DNA of 64,000 bases from Flavobacterium limi (GCF_010645075.1 NZ_JAADZV010000004.1:371789-435788); one strand, 5' to 3'. Shown: positions 17,896-26,966, counted from the first letter of the stretch. Translations and numbers: made by a program. The notes: generated by a model from the sequence alone, not told the origin.

Positions 17896-17938
17896 AAAAC
17901 CCGGCTTACTTTTATTAGTTTGCCGGGTTTAGCTTTAT
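17896..17938 (+). terminator. Intrinsic terminator after beta-barrel gene
   Basis: AAAACCCGGC (17896-17905) pairs with GCCGGGTTTA (17922-17931), followed by a short T-rich tail. It lies between convergent genes and may serve both. Confidence 0.75.
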
Positions 17939-17986
17939 ATATTTAAACAAGATAATCAATGTCAAATTATAATATTTTACGCATGT

Positions 17987-18865
17987 TTAATTCCTGCTCA
18001 GTTCCTTCTTATACATTTCAAGATTTGCTTTAATTTTATCGTCAAGTTCAGGTTCTTTGATGTCTGTATACTTTTGCATTTCTTCCCAAATAATTTTTGC
18101 TACAATATAGCGTGCCATTTCTTTGTCATCGGCAGGAATTATGTACCATGGAGCATAATCTGTCGAAGTTTTATTTATCGCTTCTTCATAATATTTTTGG
18201 TATTCATCCCAATGTTCCCGCTCTTTCAGATCGCCCGGAGAAAATTTCCAATGGTGTTTCTCTTCTTCCAGACGACGTAACAAGCGCTCTCCCTGCTCCT
18301 CTTTACTCAAATGCATGAAAAATTTCATCACAATCGTTCCGTTTTCAGTAATATGCTTCTCAAAATTATTGATTTGCTTAATTCTCTTTTTCCAGAATTT
18401 CGGTGTAATATCTTCAACAGAATTAATTTCGGGTAAATTCTCTGCCAAAACATACTCAGGATGTACTCGCGTTACCAAAACATTCTCATAATGTGTTCGG
18501 TTAAAAATAGCAAACTTGCCTTTTTCTGGTAAAGCAATATAATGGCGCCATAAATAATCATGTTCCAATTCGGTCGAATTAGGTGTTTTAAAACTATGCA
18601 CCACCACTCCACGTGGATTAAATTCTTTAAAAACCTCCCGAATCAAACTGTCTTTTCCTGAAGTGTCCATACCTTGAAGACAAATCAAAACACCGTATTT
18701 ATTGTGCGAATACATCACATCCTGCAAATCACTCAGTTTTGCCTGCACTTTATCCAGTTTCTCTTCTTTTTCGTCATCGCTCGCTTCAATATTAAGTAAA
18801 GTCGGAATCTTTGCTAACTTTATTTTATCTGTAACTTTAAAATCTTTCGGGTCTATCGATTTCAT
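17987..18865 (-). CDS. PPK2-family polyphosphate:nucleotide phosphotransferase
   Basis: This 292-residue kinase uses polyphosphate to phosphorylate nucleotides (AMP or ADP). Walker A is GMDTSGKDS (65-73). The Walker B region reads 'FAIFNRTHYENVLVTRVHPE', the form seen in the PPK2-related class that includes polyphosphate:AMP/ADP phosphotransferases. The lid module is 'RRLEEEKHHWKFSPGDLKERE'. It is cytoplasmic. Which nucleotide it prefers cannot be read reliably from the sequence. Confidence 0.9.
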   Translation of the reverse strand: MKSIDPKDFKVTDKIKLAKIPTLLNIEASDDEKEEKLDKVQAKLSDLQDVMYSHNKYGVLICLQGMDTSGKDSLIREVFKEFNPRGVVVHSFKTPNSTELEHDYLWRHYIALPEKGKFAIFNRTHYENVLVTRVHPEYVLAENLPEINSVEDITPKFWKKRIKQINNFEKHITENGTIVMKFFMHLSKEEQGERLLRRLEEEKHHWKFSPGDLKEREHWDEYQKYYEEAINKTSTDYAPWYIIPADDKEMARYIVAKIIWEEMQKYTDIKEPELDDKIKANLEMYKKELSRN

Positions 18866-18966
18866 ATTTTCAAATTTTATAATATAAATATACTATTTTT
18901 ACGAAGCATATTCCTGCTATTCATTGCAATACTTTTTCGATAAATTGCTTTTTCCCAAAGCCATAA

Positions 18967-19090
18967 CAAGAGCTTCCGCCGGTCGCTTTGTTCTGTCAGG
19001 AAAAAATGCAATTTCTTCTCAAAGTATTTTCATTGCAAACGAAGTTCACTGAACTCCGATTAAATAGAATTAAGTGAAGTAATCAGGGCT
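18967..19090 (-). repeat. Dispersed intergenic repeat, subtype I, copy B
   Basis: The reverse complement aligns end-to-end with 6236-6361: AGCC..GATTACTTCACTTAA, the near-palindrome GGAGTTCAGTGAAC, and AGCGACCGGCGGAAGCTC at the far end. It lies in the divergent gap between the PPK2 gene and the next rightward gene, so it is not limited to gene ends. Confidence 0.7.
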
Positions 19091-19117
19091 AGGCATTGGT
19101 TTTCAAACAAAAATTTC

Positions 19118-19954
19118 ATGGAAAAATTCACATTAGAAATATTATTTCAAATCATCGGAATCGGTTCTGCATCAGGATTGTTTTTCCAAAATAATTCACT
19201 CTACATCATTGGTGACAACAGCGGATTTCTATACGAATACAACATGCAGAATCAGCAGTTAAACCAACATGCTTTAATTGACAATCCTACTCAGAATATT
19301 CCTAAAAACATAAAACCGGATTTTGAATCGTTAACGAATCACAACGATACTTTATATGTTTTCAGTTCAGGTTCCACTGAAAACCGAAATAAAATGATTG
19401 AATTCGACCTAAAATCCAAAACGGTTTTACAAAAAAATAATCTGGTCGATTTGTATGCCTTAATGCAAAATTTCGGCGAAATAAAACCCGAAGACTTCAA
19501 CCTTGAAGGTGCTATTTTCGATGGCGAAAACTGGTATTTATTCAATCGTGGCAACGGAATTTCAAATAAAAACACGATTTTTACGATTCACGCCAAAAAT
19601 CTTAGGGAAGAATTTGCCCTGATTTCTGTCAATTACAAACTGCCAAAAATAAAAGGTGTCCGTTCCAGTTTTACCGATGCTGTTTTGGTCGAAGATAAAA
19701 TTTATTTCCTCTCAACAGCCGAAGACACGAAATCAACTTATGATGATGGTGCCGTTTTAGGCAGTTTCATTGGAAGAATCGACCTCAGGACCATGAAAAT
19801 TGATTTTACTCAAAAAATAACTTCAACCAATAAATTTGAAGGAATTACTTTTTACAAAAAGGAAAATAGCAAAATTGAGTTTTTGCTTTGCGAAGATAAT
19901 GATACAGAGCTTTTAGAAACAAAAATTTATAAATTAATTCTACCAATCAAATAA
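19118..19954 (+). CDS. Beta-propeller-like protein, unknown
   Basis: This 278-residue protein has repeated short strand pairs ('SLYIIGDNSGFLYEYN', 'DTLYVFSSGSTENRNKMIEFD', 'NWYLFNRGNG', 'DKIYFLSTAEDTKSTYDDGAVLGSFIGRI', 'FEGITFY') suggestive of a propeller. It lacks a convincing signal peptide. It may belong to an uncharacterised Flavobacteriia family (possibly DUF6929, from memory and not checked). The CPBP protease gene starts at the very next base after its stop, so the two are almost surely cotranscribed. Confidence 0.6.
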   Translation: MEKFTLEILFQIIGIGSASGLFFQNNSLYIIGDNSGFLYEYNMQNQQLNQHALIDNPTQNIPKNIKPDFESLTNHNDTLYVFSSGSTENRNKMIEFDLKSKTVLQKNNLVDLYALMQNFGEIKPEDFNLEGAIFDGENWYLFNRGNGISNKNTIFTIHAKNLREEFALISVNYKLPKIKGVRSSFTDAVLVEDKIYFLSTAEDTKSTYDDGAVLGSFIGRIDLRTMKIDFTQKITSTNKFEGITFYKKENSKIEFLLCEDNDTELLETKIYKLILPIK

Positions 19955-20629
19955 ATGCTCAACATTACCTATTCAAAAAAAACAGTTCTTATTTGTGGTA
20001 TCATACTTTCAACATTGCTCCCTATTCTGGCAATTTATTCTTCTCTATTATTCAAAGATTTAGGTTTTAGTAAGGAAACTCAATTCTATATTTCGAGATT
20101 TACAATTTGGATCTCATTACTTCTTTTATTCCTATATTCATTTAAAATAGAAAAACAGCCTTTTCTGCTTTGGAAAGAAACTGAATATCCTTTTTCCTCA
20201 TTTGTGAAAATCTTATTTATAACTTTCTTAAAATTATTCGTCGCTGTTTATATCGTTGGCCTTTTAATAATATTATTCAAGATAACAGGAGAAAGTGCTG
20301 CATTAAATAAAATTTTAACACTTTTTAAAAAGAATTATGTTTTGCTTTTTTTCACTTGTCTTACTGCAGGTATTACCGAAGAATTAATTTTTAGAGGCTA
20401 TCTTTTACCAAGGTTAGAAGCAATTTTAAAAAATAAAAATCTGGCTATCATACTTTCCAGTATCGTGTTTGGATTTCTTCACATTGGCTACGGAACCTTA
20501 TTGAATGTTATTGGTCCAATTGTAATCGGGTTTGTATTTGCAATTCAATATGAAAAATATCGAAACATAAAAATTCTTATTATTTGTCACTTTTTATGGG
20601 ATCTTTTTCTTTTGATTGCTAAAACATAA
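19955..20629 (+). CDS. CPBP-family intramembrane metalloprotease
   Basis: This 224-residue protein has about seven hydrophobic segments with the CPBP (CAAX protease/bacteriocin-processing) motifs: EELIFRG near 142-148, FGFLHIG near 171-177 and HFLWD near 209-213, which carry the catalytic Glu/His/Asp ligands. It probably cleaves membrane-embedded or prenylated-like peptides. The substrate is unknown. It abuts the upstream propeller-like gene with no gap. Confidence 0.87.
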   Translation: MLNITYSKKTVLICGIILSTLLPILAIYSSLLFKDLGFSKETQFYISRFTIWISLLLLFLYSFKIEKQPFLLWKETEYPFSSFVKILFITFLKLFVAVYIVGLLIILFKITGESAALNKILTLFKKNYVLLFFTCLTAGITEELIFRGYLLPRLEAILKNKNLAIILSSIVFGFLHIGYGTLLNVIGPIVIGFVFAIQYEKYRNIKILIICHFLWDLFLLIAKT

Positions 20630-20749
20630 ATTTAATCTCTAAATAAAACCCATTAAAACAAACGCTTACAAAAATATTTTACATTTATCTTCATTTTCGT
20701 CCCAACCTTTTTATCTTTTTCGCTCTCTTTATAATTAAAGACCAAAATT

Positions 20750-21286
20750 GTGATAACCGAAACACTAATTTCTAACTGCAAAAAAATGAACCGCGATGCA
20801 CAGCGTCAGGTTTATGAGCACATGGCTCCAAAATTGTATGGTGTTTGCAAACGATACCTCAGGAAAGAAGAAGAAATAGAAGAAGCAATGGCCGATGCCT
20901 TCTACACTATCTTCACAAAACTGGACCAGCTTAAGGAAGAAAAAGCCTTCGAAGCCTGGGCCAGAAAAATTACGGTGAATCACTGCCTGGCAACGATTAA
21001 AAAGAACACCAATTTTAATATGTATCTTGATGATGTAAAAGTTTTATCACAGCCTTTTACAGATGAGATCAACACATTAGAAGAAGAAGATTTACTCAAT
21101 TTATTAAACCATATCCCCGAAGGCTGCAAAACTGTTTTCAACCTTTTTGTTATAGAAGGTTTTGGACACAAGGAAATAGCCGAAATGCTGAAAATCTCGG
21201 AAGGCACATCAAAATCACAACTGAATGCGGCCAAAACCAAGCTAAAAGAACTGGTAATTAAATTGTATTATCAAAAAGCAAAATAG
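20750..21286 (+). CDS. ECF-type RNA polymerase sigma factor
   Basis: This 178-residue sigma-70 family protein has region 2 at about 15-80 ('YGVCKRYLRKEEEIEEAMADAFYTIFTKL', 'FEAWARKITVNHC') and region 4 at about 115-170 ('CKTVFNLFVIEGFGHKEIAEMLKISEGTSKSQLNAAK'). It starts with GTG at 20750; an ATG at 20786 would still keep region 2. The next gene, two bases after its stop, encodes a one-TM protein that is probably its anti-sigma or signal partner. Confidence 0.92.
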   Translation: MITETLISNCKKMNRDAQRQVYEHMAPKLYGVCKRYLRKEEEIEEAMADAFYTIFTKLDQLKEEKAFEAWARKITVNHCLATIKKNTNFNMYLDDVKVLSQPFTDEINTLEEEDLLNLLNHIPEGCKTVFNLFVIEGFGHKEIAEMLKISEGTSKSQLNAAKTKLKELVIKLYYQKAK

Positions 21287-21288
21287 TC

Positions 21289-22233
21289 ATGGACAATCAG
21301 GATAAAATATTCGATAAATTTAAAGAAGCTGCGCACAACTCGGAACAAAAAGATTTTCCGGGAATGGAAAAAATCTGGTCGCGGGTTGAAGATAAACTGG
21401 ACAAAAAAGAAGCTAAAAAAAGTCTTTCGTTATGGAAAAAAATTGCAGCTGCAGCTTCCTTTCTGTTATTAATTTCTCTGGGATTTCAATTTTTAAAAAC
21501 TAACAAAGCTGCTGTAAATGAGATTCCAAAAGTGGTTATTCAGGAGAATAAAAAATCTCAAAAAGCTAATTCAGACGCAAATTACGAATCAATTTCTAAA
21601 GAAGAAGCGGTTGAAATTTTGGAAAATCAGAAAAAAAACAAGGAAAATGTGGCTTTTCAGGAAACCACAGGAACTGCATCAAATACTCAATTTGCCGAAC
21701 CAGTTGTTGTTTCAGCTATGGCGCCTGAGGCTATTGTAGCAGCGCCTGCTAAAGAAGAATATTCCGAAGAAGACAATAACATAATTTCTAATAAAGAAAA
21801 CAATGAGAAAATAGGTTATTCTTCAAAATTTAAAGAAAGAGAATCTGCAAAAGTTGCCTTTGCCGATAAACAAGAGGAAAAGGCTAAAAAAGCAGCCCCT
21901 TTAATCGTACTGAACGGAAATGCAATTTCTCACAGCAATGACGCAAAAAGAGATAAAATGATGCAGGATGAATTGCCAAATATGAGTCCGGAAAATGTAG
22001 AATCACTGGTTATTTTAGATGAACCGTTATACATTATTGACGGAATCTATTATTCGGAAAATGATCTATTTAGCACAAACCCAACAAGTCCTTATGCCCC
22101 TTTAAACAAACAGGAAATTAAAACCATTACCATTCTTCAGGATCTGGAAGCCACTTCAAAGTATGGCGAAAAAGGCAAAAAAGGAGTTGTTATTATTACT
22201 ACTAAAACCGGAAAACCGGCTCTGAAGAAATAA
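21289..22233 (+). CDS. Single-TM protein with SusC plug-like C-terminus; putative anti-sigma
   Basis: This 314-residue protein has a charged cytosolic N-terminus (1-50), one membrane helix (about 51-69), a long low-complexity Glu/Lys/Ala-rich periplasmic linker (80-230) and a C-terminal domain (about 235-314). The last part copies the plug region of SusC-like TonB receptors: 'PLYIIDG' at 246-252, 'IKTITILQDLEATSKYG' and 'GVVIITTKTG' near the end. The layout (cytosolic tail, TM, extracytoplasmic sensor) and sigma-factor linkage suggest an anti-sigma factor. No ASD or zinc motif is seen, so this is inference. Confidence 0.65.
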   Translation: MDNQDKIFDKFKEAAHNSEQKDFPGMEKIWSRVEDKLDKKEAKKSLSLWKKIAAAASFLLLISLGFQFLKTNKAAVNEIPKVVIQENKKSQKANSDANYESISKEEAVEILENQKKNKENVAFQETTGTASNTQFAEPVVVSAMAPEAIVAAPAKEEYSEEDNNIISNKENNEKIGYSSKFKERESAKVAFADKQEEKAKKAAPLIVLNGNAISHSNDAKRDKMMQDELPNMSPENVESLVILDEPLYIIDGIYYSENDLFSTNPTSPYAPLNKQEIKTITILQDLEATSKYGEKGKKGVVIITTKTGKPALKK

Positions 22234-22267
22234 CCAAAAACTCTTTCTAAATTTTAAATTTACTTGC

Positions 22268-22672
22268 ATGAAAAACGTAAAACTTATTTCATTAGCCCTT
22301 TCTATGCTTATTTCTTTCGTATTAAAAGCACAGGAAAAAACCGTTACCGGGAAAGAAAACAGTTCTGAAGAAAAAGAAATGGCACCTGTAACTTTTGCCA
22401 AACCAAAGGACACAATTCCGAATGTAAAAGTTTCATCAAATTTTGCCCAGGCAACAGTCCGGGCTCCTCTAATTAGAAGCTGTGCATCTTCCATCTCTGC
22501 AACCAAAGAACCTATTTATATTTTAGATGGCGAAATCATCAACTCCAGTCAATTTTCTAAACTAAATCCAAGTGATATTAAAGGAGTAAAAGTGTTAAAA
22601 GGTCAAGATGCAACTTCAATTTACGGAAACAAGGCTATCAACGGAGTTGTAATTATAACTATTAAAGGATAG
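22268..22672 (+). CDS. Secreted mini plug-domain protein
   Basis: This 134-residue protein has a signal peptide (1 to about 22, ending LKAQ) followed by a free-standing SusC-like plug fragment: 'YILDG' at 84-88, 'IKGVKVLKGQDATSIYGNKAINGVVIIT' to 131, ending at residue 134. No barrel follows. It resembles the C-terminal domain of the preceding protein, which suggests duplication or interaction. Role unknown; it probably acts in the periplasm. Confidence 0.7.
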   Translation: MKNVKLISLALSMLISFVLKAQEKTVTGKENSSEEKEMAPVTFAKPKDTIPNVKVSSNFAQATVRAPLIRSCASSISATKEPIYILDGEIINSSQFSKLNPSDIKGVKVLKGQDATSIYGNKAINGVVIITIKG

Positions 22673-22727
22673 TTGTAAGGAACAAAAAACACCTATGACA
22701 AAATATTAATCATTAAAATTTCATCAT

Positions 22728-23432
22728 ATGAAAACACTTTTAACACTTTTTATGCTTCTTTCAATCCATTCATTTTCCCAAAGCAATAATTCGATTGACA
22801 AACTTTTTATTGAAACTTCCGGCAAGGCAGACACGTTGATAATACCAAATAAAATATGGATAAATGTACTTTTGATGGAAAAAGATTTTAAAGGCAAAAA
22901 ATCTGTAGAAGAAATGGAAAAAGAAATGATTCAGAAGTTAGAATCAATTGGCATCAATACAGAAAAAAATCTTAGTCTCAATTATATGTCCAGTAATTTT
23001 AAGAATTATATTCTGAAACAAACTGATATTTTCAAATCAAAATCATATTCTATTTTGGTTAGTGATACTAATACAACCGCAAAAGTTTTTATAGGATTAG
23101 AAGAAATTGGAATTTCAAATGTTCGAATTGAAAAAGTAGAAAATACAGAAGAAGAGAAGATTAAGCTTTTAATAAACGGCAAGGCAATATTAAATGCAAA
23201 ACAGACTGCTCAAAGTTTTGTAAAACCTTTAAATCAAAAAATTGGAAATGCTATTCAAATAAGTAACTTTGAAATCATGCCAAATCAATTTACCGGACAA
23301 TTAAATGAAGTTGTAGTAAGAGGGTACTCTTCAAAAATATATGGGAATAGGAGCCCAAATTATGAGAGCAACATTGAATTTGAAAAAATCAAGGTTTCAA
23401 GTTCAGTTCAGGTTAAATTTTTATTAGAATAA
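22728..23432 (+). CDS. SIMPL-domain secreted protein with SusC-like tail motif
   Basis: This 234-residue protein has a signal peptide (1-18, ending HSFSQ). The start of the mature part ('KLFIETSGKADTLIIPNKIWINVLLMEKDF') and the overall alpha/beta layout fit the SIMPL (DUF541) family of periplasmic proteins. Near the end, 'NEVVVRGYSS' (193-202) resembles the E-V-V-V-x-G-Y segment that precedes the plug in SusC-family receptors. It is the third gene in a row with plug-related sequence. Function unknown. Confidence 0.6.
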   Translation: MKTLLTLFMLLSIHSFSQSNNSIDKLFIETSGKADTLIIPNKIWINVLLMEKDFKGKKSVEEMEKEMIQKLESIGINTEKNLSLNYMSSNFKNYILKQTDIFKSKSYSILVSDTNTTAKVFIGLEEIGISNVRIEKVENTEEEKIKLLINGKAILNAKQTAQSFVKPLNQKIGNAIQISNFEIMPNQFTGQLNEVVVRGYSSKIYGNRSPNYESNIEFEKIKVSSSVQVKFLLE

Positions 23433-23466
23433 TTAAAAAACATACAAATTAATTTCAAACAATTTC

Positions 23467-24054
23467 ATGAACCCAATTTTAAATCAGAATTTATTCCTTG
23501 TAAAAGAACATATCGGAATGTTTAAAGCGTCAAACAATTATGATATTTATAATCCGGAAAACAACCAGATCATTATGAATTGTCGTGAAAACAATCTGGG
23601 CTTTTTTACTAAAATATTGCGCTTTACAGATTATAAGCGAATGACGCCATTTAATGTAGAAATCACAACCGCATCTGGTGAAAAATTAATTTCAGTAAAA
23701 CGCGGCATTGCAATTTTTCGTTCTACTGTTGAAGTTTTTGACGAAAAAGATCGTTTGGTTGGGACTTTCAAACAAAAGTTCTTTTCGTTTGGAGGAAGAT
23801 TTGAAATACTGGATAAAAATGAAAAACCGGTTTGTACCTTACAAGGAAAATGGACAGGCTGGGATTTTAAATTCACATATGAAAACAAACAGCTTGCACA
23901 GGTAAGTAAAAAATGGGCCGGAATGGGTAAAGAGTTTTTTACCAGCGCTGATAATTATATATTGCAAATTGAAGAAACAGTAGCTGCTGATTCTCCGCTC
24001 AGACAATTAATTCTGGCAGCCGTAATGTGTATTGACATGGTTTTGAAAGAATAA
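23467..24054 (+). CDS. Phospholipid scramblase/LURP-one-like protein
   Basis: This 195-residue protein is a single tubby-like beta-barrel domain: 'LFLVKEHIGMFKASNNYDIYNPENNQIIMNCREN' at the start, 'FDEKDRLVGTFKQKFFSFGGRFEILDKNEKPV' in the middle, then a C-terminal hydrophobic helix ('PLRQLILAAVMCIDMVLKE'). This matches the scramblase-related/LOR family. It has no signal peptide, so it is likely cytosolic and perhaps membrane-associated through the last helix. Activity is unproven in bacteria. Confidence 0.7.
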   Translation: MNPILNQNLFLVKEHIGMFKASNNYDIYNPENNQIIMNCRENNLGFFTKILRFTDYKRMTPFNVEITTASGEKLISVKRGIAIFRSTVEVFDEKDRLVGTFKQKFFSFGGRFEILDKNEKPVCTLQGKWTGWDFKFTYENKQLAQVSKKWAGMGKEFFTSADNYILQIEETVAADSPLRQLILAAVMCIDMVLKE

Positions 24055-24116
24055 ACAAAAGCTGTTAAACTTAGATTAAGAAAATAAAAAAGCATCTTTT
24101 TGGTAAGCAAAAACTG

Positions 24117-24124
24117 TATTTTTG
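24117..24124 (+). promoter_or_regulatory. TATTTTTG -7 element for SDR gene
   Basis: An exact TAnnTTTG match 42 bases before the ATG at 24167. Confidence 0.4.
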
Positions 24125-24166
24125 TAGTACTGAACAGATGCTTCTGCATTTCTAAAAACGACACTC

Positions 24167-24883
24167 ATGACAAACTTAAAAAATAAAAATGCCCTGATCA
24201 CAGGAGCCGGTAAAGGAATTGGAAAAGCGATTGCAATTGCCCTTGCAAAAGAAGGTGTAAACGTAATCCTAATTTCAAGAACCCAGTTAGACGTTGAACA
24301 ATTAGCCGTAAAAATTGAAAATTTCGGGGTTAAGTCATTAGCATTAACCGCAGATGTTGCAGACATTAATTCCGTAAACAAAGCAGTAGAAAAAGCTTTG
24401 GCCGAATTTAAAACTATTGATATTTTAATCAACAATGCCGGAATTGCTTCTTTTGGAAATTTTTTGGAATTAGAACCTGCCGAGTGGGAAAAAATTATTC
24501 AGGTAAACCTAATGGGTACCTATTATACTACCCGCGCTGTTTTGCCCAATATGATTGAAAGACAAACCGGTGACATCATCAATATTTCATCAACAGCCGG
24601 ATTAAACGGAAATGCCTTAACGAGTGCCTATAGTGCCTCAAAATTTGCTGTTCTGGGTTTAACGGATTCTCTGATGCAGGAACTCAGAAAGCACAATATT
24701 CGTGTTACAGCCTTAACACCAAGTACTGTCGCAACCGACCTGGCAATCGATTTAAAATTAACAGATGGCAATCCTGAAAAAGTTATGCAGTCAGAAGATC
24801 TTGCTGAACTGATAATTGCACAGCTGAAACTAAACCGCAGGGTGTTTATAAAAAACAGCAGTATCTGGTCTACTAATCCTTAA
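24167..24883 (+). CDS. SDR oxidoreductase, FabG-like
   Basis: This 238-residue classical short-chain dehydrogenase has the cofactor motif GAGKGIGKA (about 12-20), NNAG and the catalytic triad in '[10 protein letters not shown]...YSASKFAV' (Ser, Tyr, Lys). It resembles 3-ketoacyl-ACP reductases, but no fab genes are near and the true substrate is open. It is cytoplasmic and probably transcribed alone. Confidence 0.85.
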   Translation: MTNLKNKNALITGAGKGIGKAIAIALAKEGVNVILISRTQLDVEQLAVKIENFGVKSLALTADVADINSVNKAVEKALAEFKTIDILINNAGIASFGNFLELEPAEWEKIIQVNLMGTYYTTRAVLPNMIERQTGDIINISSTAGLNGNALTSAYSASKFAVLGLTDSLMQELRKHNIRVTALTPSTVATDLAIDLKLTDGNPEKVMQSEDLAELIIAQLKLNRRVFIKNSSIWSTNP

Positions 24884-24888
24884 ACATT

Positions 24889-24940
24889 AAATCTCAAAAA
24901 TTAAATTCCAAATTCCAGATGATGTAAAAAATTGAGATTT
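24889..24940. repeat. Word-repeat spacer with AATTCCA heptamers
   Basis: AAATCTCAA (24889-24897) pairs with TTGAGATTT (24932-24940), and AATTCCA is repeated in tandem between them (from 24904). The same heptamer pair occurs at 35632-35645. Confidence 0.6.
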
Positions 24941-24951
24941 GGAGTTTTAGT

Positions 24952-25485
24952 ATGGGAATTTTTAAAAACAATATGATGGAACAATATTTAAGACAATTGG
25001 TTTCAATTGCATTTACAGATAAAAAAGAAATCTTTACTGGTTTTTTAATTGATTATTCAGATGACTGGATTTTACTTAAAAACAATCCAATCGATTTTAT
25101 ACTTGATGGTTTTGTAATTTTAAAAAACAAAAACATAGAGGCAATCGAAAGAGATGAAGAACTGGCATTCAACGAAAAGGTGATTCGCCTGAAAGGTTTA
25201 AAAACAAATGCCGAAGATATTATTCCAATTAAGGATTTAGGTACAATCTTAAATTATATCAGTAACAAATACGGTATTTTTCAGATTGTAAAAAAATCAC
25301 CCAAATCAGTTTATTTAGGAAAACTCATTGAAGTAAATGAAGAAATCTTAACCATTGACTTCTTAGACATTCGAGGTGCTTTTGGCGGCGAACTGAGTTT
25401 TAATCCTGATAAAATAAGAGTAATCGAATTTGATTCAGATTATATCAATTCTTTGAAATTGGTTTCAGAAGAAAACAAGCAATAA
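24952..25485 (+). CDS. Conserved-type hypothetical protein
   Basis: This 177-residue soluble protein has no signal peptide. It contains two repeated halves of an Sm/barrel-like pattern: 'IFTGFLIDYSDDWILLKNNPIDFILDGFVILKNKNIEAIERD' in the first and 'VYLGKLIEVNEEILTIDFLDIRGAFGGELSFNPDKIRVIEFDSDY' in the second. That suggests a duplicated small beta-barrel. No known family is recognised. It ends at a strong bidirectional terminator shared with mtaB. Confidence 0.6.
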   Translation: MGIFKNNMMEQYLRQLVSIAFTDKKEIFTGFLIDYSDDWILLKNNPIDFILDGFVILKNKNIEAIERDEELAFNEKVIRLKGLKTNAEDIIPIKDLGTILNYISNKYGIFQIVKKSPKSVYLGKLIEVNEEILTIDFLDIRGAFGGELSFNPDKIRVIEFDSDYINSLKLVSEENKQ

Positions 25486-25493
25486 TAACTCCT

Positions 25494-25544
25494 AAAAAAA
25501 CAACAAGCCCTTCAATTTCTTTTGAAGGGCTTGTTGTTTTTTTG
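25494..25544. terminator. Bidirectional intrinsic terminator
   Basis: ACAACAAGCCCTTCAA and TTGAAGGGCTTGTTGT form a long perfect stem with a short loop, with A-run and T-run on the two sides. It lies between the convergent 24952 gene and mtaB. Confidence 0.9.
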
Positions 25545-25569
25545 TCAATATTGTAGACTATCTTTAAAA

Positions 25570-26904
25570 TTATGCTTCTGCCAGTTTGTTTAAAAACTCC
25601 AGACGAACACTTCCGTCTTCATCAATTTTAGTCAGATTGATTTCTTGTAAAGTATTCACCAATTCCGGATTCCACGGTGTTTTCACTTTTACATAGTTTT
25701 CTGTAAAGCCATGAATGTAGCCTTCTTTGTTTTCACTTTCGAATAAAACTGTTCTTTTAGATCCTAACTGGCTTTCATAAAAAGCACGGCGTTTTTTAAC
25801 CGATAATCCACGCAGCATTTTACTTCGTTTCGCTCTTACATTAGCAGGAACAGCGCCCGGCATATCAGCAGCTTCGGTATTATCTCTTTCAGAATAAGTA
25901 AAAACGTGTAAGTACGAAATATCCATTTCATTCAGAAAATGATATGTTTCTAAGAAATGCTCATCTGTTTCACCTGGAAAACCAACAATTACATCAACAC
26001 CAATACAGGCATGCGGCATCACTTCACGAATTTTGTTTACACGGTCTGTATATACCTCACGCAAATAACGGCGTTTCATTAATTTTAAAATATCATTACT
26101 TCCGGACTGTAGGGGAATATGAAAATGCGGTACAAAAGTGCGGCTTTTTGAAACGAATTCGATGGTTTCATTTTTCAATAAATTAGGCTCGATTGATGAA
26201 ATTCGTAAACGTTCGATTCCTTCCACTTTATCTAAAGCCTGCACTAAATCTAAGAAAGTATGCTCATGTTTTTTATTTCCGAACTCTCCCTTTCCGTAAT
26301 CACCAATATTAACTCCGGTCAAAACAATTTCTTTAATGTCCTGAGCAGAAATTTCTTTTGCATTCTGCAATACATTCTCTAAAGCGTCACTTCTTGAAAT
26401 TCCGCGGGCTAAAGGAATCGTACAATAGGTACATTTATAATCACAACCATCCTGGACCTTCAAAAAAGCGCGGGTTCTGTCACCAATTGAATAACTTCCA
26501 ACATAAAAATCGGCTTCAGCAATCTCGCATGAATGAACCTCACCCATGTCGTTTTTGCTCAAGTCATGAATATAATCGGTAATTTTAAATTTTTCAGTAG
26601 CACCCAAAACTAAATCGACACCATCTACTGCTGCTAATTCCTCCGGCTTCAATTGGGCATAACAGCCTACAGCAGCAACAAAGGCCTTATCATTAAGTTT
26701 CATTGCCTTTTTTACCACCTGCTTAAATTGCTTATCGGCATTTTCTGTTACAGAACATGTGTTAATAACATATATATCTGCAACTTCTTCAAAATCTACC
26801 CGGTCAAAACCTTCATCATTAAAATTTCTGGCAATTGTAGATGTTTCTGAAAAATTCAGTTTACATCCAAGCGTATAAAAAGCAACTTTTTTTCTATTTT
26901 CCAT
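25570..26904 (-). CDS. mtaB: tRNA t6A37 methylthiotransferase MtaB
   Basis: This 444-residue radical-SAM enzyme adds a methylthio group to t6A37 of tRNA. The N-terminal cluster ligands are Cys14, Cys50 and Cys81; the radical-SAM motif CxxxCxxC is at Cys154, Cys158 and Cys161. The C-terminal TRAM-like domain ('SKRTVLFESENKEGYIHGFTENYVKVKT') is present. The order and the GCK and NTCSVTE blocks fit MtaB (YqeV) more than MiaB. A TAAATTTG promoter element lies upstream. Confidence 0.92.
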   Translation of the reverse strand: MENRKKVAFYTLGCKLNFSETSTIARNFNDEGFDRVDFEEVADIYVINTCSVTENADKQFKQVVKKAMKLNDKAFVAAVGCYAQLKPEELAAVDGVDLVLGATEKFKITDYIHDLSKNDMGEVHSCEIAEADFYVGSYSIGDRTRAFLKVQDGCDYKCTYCTIPLARGISRSDALENVLQNAKEISAQDIKEIVLTGVNIGDYGKGEFGNKKHEHTFLDLVQALDKVEGIERLRISSIEPNLLKNETIEFVSKSRTFVPHFHIPLQSGSNDILKLMKRRYLREVYTDRVNKIREVMPHACIGVDVIVGFPGETDEHFLETYHFLNEMDISYLHVFTYSERDNTEAADMPGAVPANVRAKRSKMLRGLSVKKRRAFYESQLGSKRTVLFESENKEGYIHGFTENYVKVKTPWNPELVNTLQEINLTKIDEDGSVRLEFLNKLAEA

Positions 26905-26966
26905 AGGAATACACTACGTTTTAAGTAGTAAGATTATTATATTTACATCTTCAATTGAAGAGTTTG

